Positions 9,194-18,124 of a DNA stretch of 64,000 nucleotides are shown piece by piece. Position 1 is the stretch's first letter, and each line of letters starts with the position of its first letter. Below the pieces are notes generated by a model that saw nothing but the letters and a program-made list of their open reading frames with translations, searched no databases and was not told the origin of the DNA. The DNA is from Dehalococcoidia bacterium (lineage in GTDB: Bacteria; Chloroflexota; Dehalococcoidia; Lucifugimonadales; UBA3495), in the NCBI GenBank assembly GCA_022827095.1, contig JAJDTP010000016.1, positions 124,001 through 188,000 on the forward strand, in the 5' to 3' direction. A program made the position numbers and the translations under genes.

Positions 9194-10297
9194 GTGCACT
9201 TCCCCATCGCCGACGCCACGGTATCGCCCCTGCTGCTGGCGCTGCTGGGAATGATCGTCGGCACCATGACCGGGTTCTTCGGCGTGGGCGGGGGCTTCCT
9301 CATCACCGGAGGACTCCTCGTTCTTGGCGTCCCGACCATCTACGCCGTCGGTACCGGCCTCCTCATGGTGATGGGCACGGCGATTACCAGTACCCTGCGC
9401 CACCGCCGGCTGGGCAACGTCGACATGCGGCTGGCCGTCCTGATCGTTTGCGGAACCATACCCGGCGTGTTCGCCGGCGAGCGGGTCAACGCGACCCTGG
9501 AACACGCCGGAGTCGCCGGTCCGGTGGTCGGCGCGGTCTATTTCGTGCTGCTGCTGAGCCTGGGCTCTCTGATGGTTGGAAACTGGATCAGGCAACTCCG
9601 GTACCGTCCGGGTCCCAGGGTCGGCGGCGGACTCCCCGGCTGGTTTCGCAGCGTGCGTCTCGGCCCGGACCGGCTCCGACTGCCCATGCTGGCGGGCGCG
9701 AGATTTTCGGGCGAGGTGAACCTGCGGCCGGCTTTCCCCAGGGCGGGCATCGATGAGATGTCGGCGCTGGTCCCCACGTTCGCCGGTTTTACCATCGGGT
9801 TCGTCGCGGCATTGCTGGGCGCAGGCGGCGGGTTCCTCCTGATGCCGTTCCTCGTCTACGGACTGGGCATCCCGCCCGGTGTCGCCATCGGCACCGACCT
9901 GTTCCAGATCATCATTACCGGCAGCCTGGGGGCGTTCCTCTACTCGCTGAGCGGCAACGTCGATCCGATGATCGCCGTCATCATGTTCGCGTCGGCCTCC
10001 GTCGGCACCCAGCTCGGCGCCCTGGCCACGCGGTTCGTCAACGCCAGCCGGATCCTCGGCTTGTTCGGCGTGACCGTGCTCAACGCCGGGGTCGCCGTTG
10101 GTTTGGGTCAGTTGGCCCGGCTATTGGGATCGGGCGGGTTGGAGCAGGTCAGCCAGGCGCTCCTCCTGGGCGTATCCGGCGCCGTCGCGGTGACAATCCT
10201 CATCCTGCTGACTGCCGCCGCGGTGAGCCAGGCCAGACGCGGCCGCCGCCTGTCCGCGTTGCGCGAGGCGAGGGCCGCCCGCCGGCGGGTGGTTTGA
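9194..10297 (+). CDS. TauE/SafE (TSUP) family sulfite/organosulfonate exporter
   Basis: A 367-residue integral membrane protein with two homologous halves. The first begins with G-x-x-x-G-x-x-x-G-F-F-G-V-G-G-G-F (residues about 17-35), the second with G-F-V-A-A-L-L-G-A-G-G-G-F near residue 200; these duplicated motifs are the hallmark of TSUP proteins. A hydrophilic loop of about 60 residues joins the halves. The GTG start is chosen because upstream in-frame codons lie inside the preceding small gene and a GGGGAC site precedes it. Family members export sulfite, sulfoacetate or related anions; the substrate here is unknown. A terminator follows. Confidence 0.88.
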   Translation: MHFPIADATVSPLLLALLGMIVGTMTGFFGVGGGFLITGGLLVLGVPTIYAVGTGLLMVMGTAITSTLRHRRLGNVDMRLAVLIVCGTIPGVFAGERVNATLEHAGVAGPVVGAVYFVLLLSLGSLMVGNWIRQLRYRPGPRVGGGLPGWFRSVRLGPDRLRLPMLAGARFSGEVNLRPAFPRAGIDEMSALVPTFAGFTIGFVAALLGAGGGFLLMPFLVYGLGIPPGVAIGTDLFQIIITGSLGAFLYSLSGNVDPMIAVIMFASASVGTQLGALATRFVNASRILGLFGVTVLNAGVAVGLGQLARLLGSGGLEQVSQALLLGVSGAVAVTILILLTAAAVSQARRGRRLSALREARAARRRVV

Positions 10298-10336
10298 CAG
10301 GACGACGGCAAATCCGATACGATTTGACTGAAACTT

Positions 10337-10377
10337 CCCCGCCGTCCGGGCCTCGGCCCGCACTGGCGGGCGTTTTT
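10337..10377 (+). terminator. Rho-independent terminator after the TauE/SafE gene
   Basis: CCCGCC pairs with GGCGGG, with an inner CCGGGC/GCCCG pairing, followed by CGTTTTTA. It lies 40 bases past the exporter stop and just before the ribosome-binding site of the NYN gene. Confidence 0.75.
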
Positions 10378-10391
10378 ATGGGGGGAGGTCG

Positions 10392-11007
10392 ATGGCCGAG
10401 TGTGTCGTGTTGTTCATAGATTATCAAAACGTTTATATGCGTGCTCGAGACGCTTTTTCACAATCATCATGCAGATCCGCACTGGATGGGACAAATAAAC
10501 CCCACCGAGTTAGGCCGACACATAGTTGGGCATTCCGTTAATCCAGAAAGGGTTTTGCATGGGGTGCGCATTTATCGAGGAATGCCCAACAACGAAAGGG
10601 ACCCCAAGGGCTACCGAGCTGCTCGCCGTCAGATAGCAGCATGGCAACGACAACCGCTAGTGCGGGTAACCACCAGGCCACTCCGCTACCCGCGAAATTA
10701 TCCTGACGCTCGGGCTGTGGAAAAAGGTATAGATGTTCAAATAGCCTTGGATTTTGTGATGATGGCAGTACGAGGTGAGTACGATATCGGCGTTCTGATG
10801 TCCAATGATACGGATTTGCGACCAGCCCTTGAAGAAGTCATCAAACTAGGCTCTTGTAAAGTTGAGGTCGCTACGTGGAAGCCCAGAGAAGGGCGTCCAC
10901 GACAGCACCTCCGTCTGCCGGGAGTAGATGTTCAGCCGTACTGCCACTGGATCGACCCGGAGGGTTATAACCGCGTAAGCGACGATACCGACTACGCGGG
11001 CCAATAG
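10392..11007 (+). pseudogene. NYN-domain (PIN-like) nuclease gene with a +1 frameshift in a T run
   Basis: An ATG at 10392 with an excellent GGGGAGG site opens a frame coding the N-terminal NYN strand (V-L-F-I-D-Y-Q-N-V-Y) up to R-D-A-F. The frame then breaks at a five-T run (10454-10458). One base later the other frame continues the same domain (H-N-H-H-A-D-P-H-W-M-G-Q) for 180 residues to the stop at 11007. Removing one T would give an intact protein of about 204 residues. The first frame carries the metal-binding Asp of F-I-D, and the second carries S-N-D-T-D-L, so neither part would be active alone. It could be a pseudogene, a sequencing or assembly error in the homopolymer, or programmed slippage. 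NYN proteins are RNases; the role here is unknown. Confidence 0.8.
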
Positions 11008-11013
11008 CTCTAT

Positions 11014-12114
11014 TTACTCCGTAAGCCAGGCCAGCGTGCCCTCCACCACTTCGCCGGGAATGTCCCGGCGGACGGTGGCGCGACCCACGTCCTCCAGCAG
11101 CACCCAGCGGTTGGCGCCGCCGACGGTCTTCTTGTCCAGCGACATCGCTCCCCGAACACCGTCCAGATCGACGCCGCGAGCGGTGATCGGCAGGTTGAAT
11201 CGCTCCAGCAGGACGCGCTGACGGTCCAGGATGTCGTCGCCGATCATCCCCATCTCCCGGGCGATGCGTCCGGCGCCCATCATTCCCACCGATACGCCTT
11301 CGCCGTGCATGAACCGACCGTACTCGGTAGAGGCTTCCAGCGCGTGGCCGATGGTATGCCCGTAGTTCAGCAGTATGCGGATGCCCAGCGTTTCCCGCTC
11401 GTCCTGGCTCACCACGTCGGCCTTGATGGCCATGCTCCGGCGGATTACCTCGGTGGAGATTTCCGGCTCCACGTCCATCAGGGCCTCGGCGTGTTCCTCG
11501 AACACGTCAACCAGCGACGGGTCCAGAATCAGCCCGTGCTTGATGGCTTCGGCCCATCCCTCGGATAGCTCCCGCTTGCCCAGCGTGGCCAGCGCCTGCA
11601 CGTCGGCCAGAACGGCACGTGGTTGGTAGAACGCGCCGACCATGTTCTTGGCCTGGGGCAGGTTCACCGCCACCTTGCCGCCGATGGACGCGTCCACCAT
11701 GGCCGCCATGCTGGTCGGCACCTGCACGAAGGGCACCCCGCGCAGGAATGTACTGGCGATGAACCCGCCCAGGTCTCCGGCCACGCCGCCGCCGATGGCG
11801 ATGATGGGCTGGCCGCGCTCGGCCCTCAGGCTCACCAGCCACTCGTAGATTTCCTGCGCCTGCTGGAAGGACTTGCTGGTCTCGCCGGCGGGAATGACGA
11901 AGCAATGCGCGGCGATCCCGGCGCGCTGCAGGGCCCATTGCGCATTGCGCCCGTAAGGCCGCATCACGTTCTCGTCCGTGACAATGTACGCGGTGTTGCC
12001 CAATCCGAGTTCCGCGATGTGCTCGCCCAGCCGGTCTATGATGCCCCAGCCGGCAATGACGGGATAACTTCCGCCGGAGTGATTTACGGTCGCGGCTTGG
12101 TCTGGGCTGGTCAT
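11014..12114 (-). CDS. aroB: 3-dehydroquinate synthase
   Basis: A 366-residue NAD-dependent enzyme of the shikimate pathway that converts DAHP to 3-dehydroquinate. Clear family motifs: G-G-G-V-A-G-D-L-G-G-F (NAD-binding), P-T-S-M-A-A-M-V-D-A-S-I-G-G-K, and the metal-binding G-H-T-I-G-H-A-L-E late in the protein. The ATG at 12114 has GGGAGG nine bases upstream and lies 16 bases past the aroK stop, so the longer frame is rejected. Co-directional with aroK. Confidence 0.95.
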   Translation of the reverse strand: MTSPDQAATVNHSGGSYPVIAGWGIIDRLGEHIAELGLGNTAYIVTDENVMRPYGRNAQWALQRAGIAAHCFVIPAGETSKSFQQAQEIYEWLVSLRAERGQPIIAIGGGVAGDLGGFIASTFLRGVPFVQVPTSMAAMVDASIGGKVAVNLPQAKNMVGAFYQPRAVLADVQALATLGKRELSEGWAEAIKHGLILDPSLVDVFEEHAEALMDVEPEISTEVIRRSMAIKADVVSQDERETLGIRILLNYGHTIGHALEASTEYGRFMHGEGVSVGMMGAGRIAREMGMIGDDILDRQRVLLERFNLPITARGVDLDGVRGAMSLDKKTVGGANRWVLLEDVGRATVRRDIPGEVVEGTLAWLTE

Positions 12115-12130
12115 GGCGTTCCTCCCGATG

Positions 12131-12676
12131 TCAGGCTTGGGCTTTGGCGGTGACGGTCGTTTCAAAGATCCGCAGCACCTCGTCCGCTACCTCCTCCGGA
12201 GTGCGGTCGTCGGTGGCGACGGCGTGGTGGGCCAGCGCGTAGGCGGGGGCCCGCTCGTCAAGTAGTTCGCGTATTCGTACCAGCGGATCTCCGCCGCCGA
12301 GCATGGGTCGCACGGCGGCGTTGGGGCTCCCCCGAGTGATGCGGTAGTGGATGGTTTCCGCCTTCGCGGTGAGGCAGAACACGATGCCGTTTTCCAGCAA
12401 CACCTGGCGGGTAAGTTCCTGTGCGAAAGCGCCGCCCCCGGCCGCGATCACCTTGTTGCCGCCCTCGCACAGCGTCAGGGCAGCGTGCCGCTCCATGGCG
12501 CGGAACACGATCTCGCCTTCATCGCTGAAAATCTGATGGATCGGCTTGCGTGCCCGCCGGACGATTTCCTCATCCAGGTCGGTCATGCGCCGCCCGGTCA
12601 GCCGGGAAATGATGCGGCCGACGTGGCTTTTGCCCGTCGCCATGAACCCGACCAGGATGATGTTGTCCACAGTCAT
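12131..12676 (-). CDS. aroK: Shikimate kinase
   Basis: A 181-residue P-loop kinase that phosphorylates shikimate with ATP. Walker A G-F-M-A-T-G-K-S is at residues 10-17; D-L-D-E (shikimate binding) and A-A-G-G-G-A-F follow at the expected distances. An in-frame GTG six bases upstream of the chosen ATG is also possible; neither has a strong ribosome site. It lies directly upstream of aroB and 12 bases past a VOC-family gene, so the three genes may share a transcript. Confidence 0.92.
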   Translation of the reverse strand: MTVDNIILVGFMATGKSHVGRIISRLTGRRMTDLDEEIVRRARKPIHQIFSDEGEIVFRAMERHAALTLCEGGNKVIAAGGGAFAQELTRQVLLENGIVFCLTAKAETIHYRITRGSPNAAVRPMLGGGDPLVRIRELLDERAPAYALAHHAVATDDRTPEEVADEVLRIFETTVTAKAQA

Positions 12677-12688
12677 CGCCACTGGCAG

Positions 12689-13090
12689 TTACGCCGGTCG
12701 CGGAGGGGCCGGCGCGTAGCCCGACGCCGTGCAGAACTCCACGCTGTTGCCGTCGGGATCTTCGATGAAGAAGTACGCCTGTCCGTCGTAACGAATGCCG
12801 CCGCGCAGGACCTCGTAACCGCTGCTCTCCAGCGTGGCGCGGGTGGCTTCAAGGTCGTCCACCTGGAAAGCGTGGTGGATATTGCCCGGCTTGGCGGGAG
12901 CCTCGTCGGTCTCAATCAGGTGGACCATCACGCCATTTTCCAGTTGCAGCCACGTGATGGCCGGATTGTCGACCTGGCTCTGGATCTGCTTGATGCCCAG
13001 CAGGTCGTTGTAGAAGGCCATCGCCCGGGCCGTGTCCTTCACCATGGTGGTTACGTGGTTGATCTGGCTGATCTCAATCTTTCCGGCCAT
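12689..13090 (-). CDS. VOC (glyoxalase/dioxygenase) superfamily protein
   Basis: A 133-residue single-unit VOC protein with two beta-alpha-beta-beta-beta modules. Candidate metal ligands are His 12 (I-N-H-V), Glu 60 (H-L-I-E), His 72/73 (I-H-H-A-F-Q-V) and Glu 118 (N-S-V-E-F), matching the usual H-E-H-E pattern of glyoxalase I-like and methylmalonyl-CoA epimerase-like members. Substrate unknown. ATG with a GGAGGG site. Placed upstream of aroK-aroB. Confidence 0.85.
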   Translation of the reverse strand: MAGKIEISQINHVTTMVKDTARAMAFYNDLLGIKQIQSQVDNPAITWLQLENGVMVHLIETDEAPAKPGNIHHAFQVDDLEATRATLESSGYEVLRGGIRYDGQAYFFIEDPDGNSVEFCTASGYAPAPPRPA

Positions 13091-13158
13091 GCTGTCCCTC
13101 CGTGTCGCTTGCTGCGGGTATTATGCCATACGGGGCAGAGACGCGCGGCGGCTGACTC

Positions 13159-13803
13159 TCACGGGAGTGTCTGCCACGCCCCTTCGCCCAGCAGCGGTAC
13201 GTACGAACACGGGCCCAACTCTTCGATCTTGACGCCATCCGCCTCCACGCGCACCCGGGTCAGATTCTGGTACTGCCCCGCTCCTACCGGAATCACCATT
13301 CTTCCGCCGGGCTTCAGTTGCGATAACAGGGCCTCCGGAACTTGCAGAGCGGAAGCCGACACCAGGATTGCGTCGAACGGCCCCAACTCGGGCGCGCCCA
13401 GGCCGGGACCGGTCTGCACCACCTGCACGTTGCCGACACCGCACTTGGCCAGGTTGCCCGTGGCCATGGCCGCCAGCTCCGGAATGCGTTCGGTGGCCAC
13501 GACCCTGCCTTCAGGCAGGAGAGCCGCTATCACCGCCGCCTGGTAGCCGGAACCCGCCCCGACTTCCAGCACGTATTCATCGCCCGCCAATTCCAATGCG
13601 TCAGCCGCCCATGCCACCATCTGCGGCTGCGAAATAGTCTGCCCGTTTCCAATGGGAAGCGGCTTGTTTTTGTAGGCTTGTGACCGGAGACGGACGGGAA
13701 CGAACCGTTCCCGCGGAACCGCGCGCATGGCGTCCAGCGTCGGACCGTCCCCCATGGCTTTGGCCAGATGGTCGAAGAGGCGACTCCGGTCGCTCTTGAA
13801 CAC
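13159..13803 (-). CDS. pcm: Protein-L-isoaspartate O-methyltransferase
   Basis: A 214-residue SAM-dependent methyltransferase that starts repair of isoaspartyl residues in damaged proteins. The family block Q-T-I-S-Q-P-Q-M-V-A (residues 55-64) and the SAM motif L-E-V-G-A-G-S-G-Y-Q are clear. A GTG start at 13803 is used; it follows the enoyl-CoA hydratase stop by 19 bases, so the two are probably co-transcribed. Confidence 0.92.
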   Translation of the reverse strand: MFKSDRSRLFDHLAKAMGDGPTLDAMRAVPRERFVPVRLRSQAYKNKPLPIGNGQTISQPQMVAWAADALELAGDEYVLEVGAGSGYQAAVIAALLPEGRVVATERIPELAAMATGNLAKCGVGNVQVVQTGPGLGAPELGPFDAILVSASALQVPEALLSQLKPGGRMVIPVGAGQYQNLTRVRVEADGVKIEELGPCSYVPLLGEGAWQTLP

Positions 13804-13822
13804 AGCGCGTCCGCCGGCGGCG

Positions 13823-14632
13823 CTACTGCCCCTGGAACCAGGCCTGGCGCTTCTGGGAAAAGGCCCTGATGCCTTCCTGGAAGTCCCGGGTCAGCCCAAT
13901 GTCGGCGATGGCGTCGGTCTCCGCGTCCAGCTGCGTTGCCAGGTCAGAGTCCCAGCTGCCGTCGAACAGCGCCTTGACCCGACCATATGCGCGGGTGGGC
14001 CCCTGGGCCAGTCGGTCGGCTGTCTCCATGGCGTGTCGTTCGAAGTGCCCCGCCTCGAAAACCTGGCTCACCAAGCCCAACTCCAACGCGTATTGTGCGC
14101 CGATGGGCTGCCGGGCCAGGTAGATCTCCATGGCGCGTCCCTGGCCCACGATGCGGGGCAGCATGTAGGTGGACCCGCCATCCGCCGTGCAGCCGATGTT
14201 GGCGTAGGCCAGCAGGAACCGCGCGTCCGACGATGCGACGCGGATATCGCAAGCCAGGGCGAGGCTGAACCCAGCCCCAGCGGCCACGCCGTTGATCGCC
14301 GCCACCACTGGCTTGTCCAGACGGCGGATGCCCATCACCACGTCTCGGTGCAACGTGTCCGCCAGTTCCCGCAGGTGATCGGAAAGACCTTCTTGGCCCC
14401 CGTCATCCAGTTGCTGGGAAAACTCGCGCACGTCGGCGCCGGAGCAGAACGCGCCGTCGGTACCCGTGAGCAGGACCGCGCGCGTGTCCCCACCCCGGCA
14501 CGACTTGATGGCGTTGCCCAACTCGGAAACCATCTCCGGCGACAGCGCGTTGCGCGCCTCGGGCCGGTTCAGCCGGATGACCGCCAGGGATCCCTTCCTT
14601 TCAAGCTGGACGCGACTTGCAGCGGTGGTCAT
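13823..14632 (-). CDS. Enoyl-CoA hydratase/isomerase family protein
   Basis: A 269-residue crotonase-fold protein. The oxyanion-hole segments G-A-F-C-S-G-A-D-V-R-E-F (near 60-71) and N-G-V-A-A-G-A-G-F-S-L-A-L-A (near 114-127) are conserved. At the usual Glu positions the sequence has A-D-G-G-S-T-Y-M-L-P-R, so one catalytic Glu is replaced by Asp, as in PaaG-type isomerases, and simple hydratase activity is not certain. ATG with a GGAGG site; its first bases overlap the stop of the small upstream gene (ATGA). Confidence 0.88.
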   Translation of the reverse strand: MTTAASRVQLERKGSLAVIRLNRPEARNALSPEMVSELGNAIKSCRGGDTRAVLLTGTDGAFCSGADVREFSQQLDDGGQEGLSDHLRELADTLHRDVVMGIRRLDKPVVAAINGVAAGAGFSLALACDIRVASSDARFLLAYANIGCTADGGSTYMLPRIVGQGRAMEIYLARQPIGAQYALELGLVSQVFEAGHFERHAMETADRLAQGPTRAYGRVKALFDGSWDSDLATQLDAETDAIADIGLTRDFQEGIRAFSQKRQAWFQGQ

Positions 14633-14829
14633 ATTGATCCCTCCGGCCGTCGATTTCGTTTGTCGTCATGCCCGTTTTCTTCCGCCAACCGAGCTTCGTA
14701 GCCCTGCTTGTACCCTTCTTTGCGGGCTTTCTCTATTTCTTGCTGTCGCTTGCGCCATATCGCCTGTCGGGCGTAATCAATGCCAAAGAGCATCGCGTAG
14801 CCTCCCGTTTCCACCAGCGGCCAGAACAT
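14629..14829 (-). CDS. Small Lys/Glu-rich protein coupled to the enoyl-CoA hydratase gene
   Basis: A 66-residue open frame: a short hydrophobic N-terminus (W-P-L-V-E-T-G-G-Y-A-M-L-F-G) followed by a charged helix (R-K-R-Q-Q-E-I-E-K-A-R-K-E-G-Y-K-Q-G-Y-E-A-R). The TGA overlaps the ATG of the next gene as ATGA. It has no evident Shine-Dalgarno sequence and no recognised family. The overlap and helix periodicity support a real gene, but the evidence is modest. Confidence 0.45.
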   Translation of the reverse strand: MFWPLVETGGYAMLFGIDYARQAIWRKRQQEIEKARKEGYKQGYEARLAEENGHDDKRNRRPEGSI

Positions 14830-14846
14830 GGCTGACGAAGGAGCGA

Positions 14847-16541
14847 TTAGCGAGTCACCGCCCCTTCGGACGCAGACGAAACCAGCTTGGCGTACTTGGC
14901 CAGCACGCCGGTGGTGTACTTGGGCTCGATGGGCTGCCACCTAGCGCGGCGGTCGGTCATCTCTTCCTCGGTGATCCGGGCGTCCAGGCGGCGGCCAGGG
15001 ATGTCCAGGGTGATGATGTCTCCCTCGCGCAGCATTCCGATGGGGCCGCCGTCCATGGCCTCCGGCGCTACGTGGCCGACCATGGGGCCGTGAGACGCTC
15101 CGGAGAACCGGCCATCGGTGATCAGAGCCACCGTATCGCCCAGGCCCTGCCCGATGAGCGCGCTGGTGACCGCCAGCATTTCGCGCATACCGGGGCCGCC
15201 CTTAGGCCCTTCGTACCGGATTACAACGATGTCGCCGGGCTTGACTTCCCGGCGCTGTATCGCCTGGAAGGCTGCCTCTTCTTGATCGAAGACCCGCGCC
15301 GGACCTTCGTACACCTTTTCCTGGTGGCCGGCGACCTTGATTACCGCGCCGTCGGGGGCAAGGTTGCCGCGCAGGATAGCCAGGCCGCCCGTGGGGCTGC
15401 GGGGCGCGTCCAGATTATAGACAACGGGCTGGTCGTCCACAGTGGCGGTTTCCTTGAGGTTTTCCGCCAGGGTCTTACCATTCACCGACATGGCGTCCCC
15501 GTGCAGCAGGCCGGCTTCCAACAGACGCTTGCCGATGAGCGCTACCCCGCCGTAGCGGCTCAGGTCGGCCATGACGTAGCGGCCGCCCGGCTTCATGTCG
15601 GTGATGTAGGGGGTGTTGCGGCTGATGCGATCGAAGTCCTCCAGCGTCAGGTCAACATCCGCTTCCCGAGCAATGGCCATCAGGTGCAGCACGGCGTTGG
15701 TGGAGCCTCCCATGGCCGCTACCAGCGTTATACCGTTCTCAAAAGCTTGTCGGGTCAGGATGTCCCGAGGCCGGATGCCTTCCTCCAGCATGCGCATCAC
15801 AGCCTCGCCGGCGCGGCGGGCCTCTTCGCCCTTGCGGGGGTCCACCGCCGTCAGCGAAGAGTCGCCGGGCAGGGACAGCCCCATGATTTCAATGGCCGTG
15901 GACATCGTGTTGGCGGTGAACAATCCGCCGCAGGAACCCTCCCCCGGGCAGGCGGCGCATTCCAACTCCGTCAGTTCCTCGCCGGTGATGTGACCAGCCG
16001 CCCAGGCGCCCACCGCTTCAAACACGTCCTGGATGTTTATGTCGTTGCCGTTGTACTGGCCCGGCAGAATGCTGCCGCCGTACACGAAGACACTGGGGAT
16101 ATTCAGGCGGGCAATGGCTATCATGCAGCCCGGCATATTCTTGTCGCAACCGCCCACGGTAACCAGGCCGTCCATTCTCTGGCCGAATACTACGGTTTCG
16201 ATGGAATCAGCGATGACCTCGCGGCTCACCAGCGATGCCTTCATGCCTTCGGTGCCCATGCTGATGCCGTCGCTGACGGTGATGGTGCCAAACTGGAAAG
16301 GCGTCCCACCGCCGTCGCGGATCCCTTCCTTGACCGCTGCGGCCCATTTGTCCAGGTGGACATTGCACGGCGTAACGTCACTGGCCAGATTGGCCACAGC
16401 CACAAAGGGTTTAGCCAGGTCGTCATCCGTCAGCCCCATAGCCCGCAGATACGAGCGGGCCGGCGCCCGCTCGGGCCCGTCGGTGATGTCGCTGCTGCGG
16501 TGCTTCAGTAAGGCGCGCGGGCTCCGTGTGGTGGTAGTCAA
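14847..16541 (-). CDS. ilvD: Dihydroxy-acid dehydratase
   Basis: A 564-residue Fe-S dehydratase that makes 2-oxoisovalerate and 2-oxo-3-methylvalerate for branched-chain amino acid synthesis. Cluster-ligand cysteines are seen in [15 protein letters not shown] and [11 protein letters not shown]; the C-terminal motif [10 protein letters not shown] is also intact. Start is TTG at 16541 with GGAGG five bases upstream; no ATG is available near the conserved N-terminus. Length is standard. The downstream neighbour is the small coupled gene at 14829. Confidence 0.95.
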   Translation of the reverse strand: MTTTTRSPRALLKHRSSDITDGPERAPARSYLRAMGLTDDDLAKPFVAVANLASDVTPCNVHLDKWAAAVKEGIRDGGGTPFQFGTITVSDGISMGTEGMKASLVSREVIADSIETVVFGQRMDGLVTVGGCDKNMPGCMIAIARLNIPSVFVYGGSILPGQYNGNDINIQDVFEAVGAWAAGHITGEELTELECAACPGEGSCGGLFTANTMSTAIEIMGLSLPGDSSLTAVDPRKGEEARRAGEAVMRMLEEGIRPRDILTRQAFENGITLVAAMGGSTNAVLHLMAIAREADVDLTLEDFDRISRNTPYITDMKPGGRYVMADLSRYGGVALIGKRLLEAGLLHGDAMSVNGKTLAENLKETATVDDQPVVYNLDAPRSPTGGLAILRGNLAPDGAVIKVAGHQEKVYEGPARVFDQEEAAFQAIQRREVKPGDIVVIRYEGPKGGPGMREMLAVTSALIGQGLGDTVALITDGRFSGASHGPMVGHVAPEAMDGGPIGMLREGDIITLDIPGRRLDARITEEEMTDRRARWQPIEPKYTTGVLAKYAKLVSSASEGAVTR

Positions 16542-16635
16542 AACGTCCTCCTCAGCGGACGCCTTGCCCGCCGTATGTATTGCGGATGTGGCAATCGATT
16601 ATAGATTGGCCCTATCGGAGCGGCAACCGAACACG

Positions 16636-16822
16636 TACCTACGTACAGGGCTATCGTATATGAACGGTTTTAGCACCGTCATACCGGCGAAAGCCGGTAT
16701 CCAGTGGCCCAAATCGTTAATATCGTTGCGGGAACCAAGCGCTTGGTGGTGTATGGACTCCGGCTTTCGCTGGAGTGACGGGTCCGTAATTTCATATGCG
16801 ATAGCCCTATACCTACGTAAGT
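16636..16822. repeat. Nested palindrome: GCGAAAGCCGG core inside CCTACGTA..GGGCTATCG arms
   Basis: Outer arms at about 16636-16663 (CCTACGTACAGGGCTATCG) and 16793-16822 (CGATAGCCCTATACCTACG) enclose an inner inverted repeat at 16678-16780 (GTCATACCGGCGAAAGCCGG and CCGGCTTTCGCTGGAGTGAC). The inner unit belongs to the C family also found at 19.7, 25.6 and 59.9 kb. The roughly 440-base gap between ilvD and the dehydrogenase holds only repeats. Confidence 0.8.
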
Positions 16823-16978
16823 GTTCAGAATCCAGGAAGTTGTCATTGCGAGACGCTTGCGTCGTGGCAATCTCGACGCCGTAGCCGCAACGTCTGGCCC
16901 AACGGGCTCCCCTACACCAACGAGATTGCCGCGCTACGCTCGCAATGACACTTGCCCTGCGAGTCTGAACAGTTACAT
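16808..16978. repeat. Palindromic repeat family B, copy 2
   Basis: Core TTGTCATTGCGAGACG and CGCTACGCTCGCAATGACA with GGCAATCTCG / CGAGATTGCCGCG inside. Different outer arms from copies 1 and 3: ACGTAAGTGTTCAGAATCC on the left matches, in inverted orientation, GAGTCTGAACAGTTAC on the right. Confidence 0.8.
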
Positions 16979-16980
16979 AC

Positions 16981-18000
16981 CTACGGCTCCACCACCATCT
17001 GCAGCTCACTGGTGGGGTGGCACAGCGCCTCGAACGCCCCCTGGATACCCTCCAGCGGCACGAAGTTCGTGCCCGACAGCATGTGTTCTACGGACACCCG
17101 CCCGGTGCGCATCAGTTCCAGGGCGATCTGCCAGTCCTCGGGCAACGTCCCGAAGGACGACTGCATCCGCACCTCCCGCGCCATCCAGTTGGGAGGCACC
17201 ACCGGCGTGGGTTCCCAGGCGATGGCGATCATCACTACCTGCCCGCCCCGTGCGCACAGGTCCAGTCCCTGCTCCAGCGTCGACGGCGCGGCGGCGCACT
17301 CGAACACCACCTGTGGCCCCGTGCCGCCGGTCAACTCCACGACCCGCTCAGCGAAATCCGCGTCCATGGGGTTCAGCACCGCGTCCGCGCCCAGCAACCG
17401 GGCAGCTTCCGCGCGACCGGGCGCCGGCTCGGATACGATCACTGTGGTCGCCCCCGCGGCCCGCGCCGTCTGCATGCACAGCAGGCCGATGGGTCCGGCG
17501 CCCAGCACCAGCACGGCATGGCCCAGCTTGATGTCGGACAGGCGCACGGCGTGAACCGTAACGGCGCACGGCTCGCAGAGCGCCGCCTGCTCGTCGGTCA
17601 CATCATCGGGGACAGGCGTCGGCTCCCACTCGTCCAGCAGCACGAACTCGGCGTATCCCCGCGGCCGCGCGTTCTGCTGGAAGCCCATGGTTCGGTAGTT
17701 GAAGCGGGGGTTGGTGCGCGTTGCCGAGCCGCCACCCGGCGGGGGATGCCCGCCGCTGCCCACCACTCGGTCGCCCACCTGCCAGCGACTTACGCCAGGC
17801 CCCACGTCGACGATAGTGCCGGTGTATTCGTGCCCCATCACCGCGCCCGGTTGAGCCAGGTCGTACATAAAGGCATGTACGTCGGTGCCGCAGATGGCGG
17901 AGTATTTCACCCGCATCACCACCTGGTTCGGCCCGGGAGTAGGATCGGGCAATTCTTCAACCTGCAATACCTGCTCACCCTTGTATACGGCAGCGCGCAT
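16981..18000 (-). CDS. Zinc-type alcohol/threonine dehydrogenase-like (MDR) protein
   Basis: A 339-residue medium-chain dehydrogenase/reductase. The catalytic zinc site is intact (Cys 37 in I-C-G-T-D, His 57-Glu 58 in M-G-H-E-Y), as is the Rossmann motif V-L-G-A-G-P-I-G-L-L. The four-cysteine structural-zinc lobe expected near residues 90-110 is replaced by a Gly/Pro-rich stretch (G-S-G-G-H-P-P-P-G-G-G), so structural zinc is probably absent. The ATG at 18000 has GGAGGG upstream; the longer frame lacks a site. Substrate unknown; threonine/sorbitol dehydrogenase-like by general shape. Confidence 0.85.
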   Translation of the reverse strand: MRAAVYKGEQVLQVEELPDPTPGPNQVVMRVKYSAICGTDVHAFMYDLAQPGAVMGHEYTGTIVDVGPGVSRWQVGDRVVGSGGHPPPGGGSATRTNPRFNYRTMGFQQNARPRGYAEFVLLDEWEPTPVPDDVTDEQAALCEPCAVTVHAVRLSDIKLGHAVLVLGAGPIGLLCMQTARAAGATTVIVSEPAPGRAEAARLLGADAVLNPMDADFAERVVELTGGTGPQVVFECAAAPSTLEQGLDLCARGGQVVMIAIAWEPTPVVPPNWMAREVRMQSSFGTLPEDWQIALELMRTGRVSVEHMLSGTNFVPLEGIQGAFEALCHPTSELQMVVEP

Positions 18001-18124
18001 GGCAACATCCCTCCGGCGCGTGATTGATGGCGCAAGGATAGCACAGGGCATAAGAACCGCCTGCTACAATCGAACATCGGCCGGCATCGGCAAGGCTGAG
18101 AATCGTGTGTCCAGGAGGGAACTG

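Noticed and set aside
12347-13546. A 399-codon plus-strand frame over aroK, the VOC gene and pcm
   Set aside because: It crosses three well-supported genes on the other strand and shows no domain.
14466-16511. A 681-codon open frame antisense to ilvD
   Set aside because: The minus strand codes a full, motif-complete dihydroxy-acid dehydratase; the antisense frame is Arg/His/Gly-rich without any domain, a product of GC-rich codon bias.
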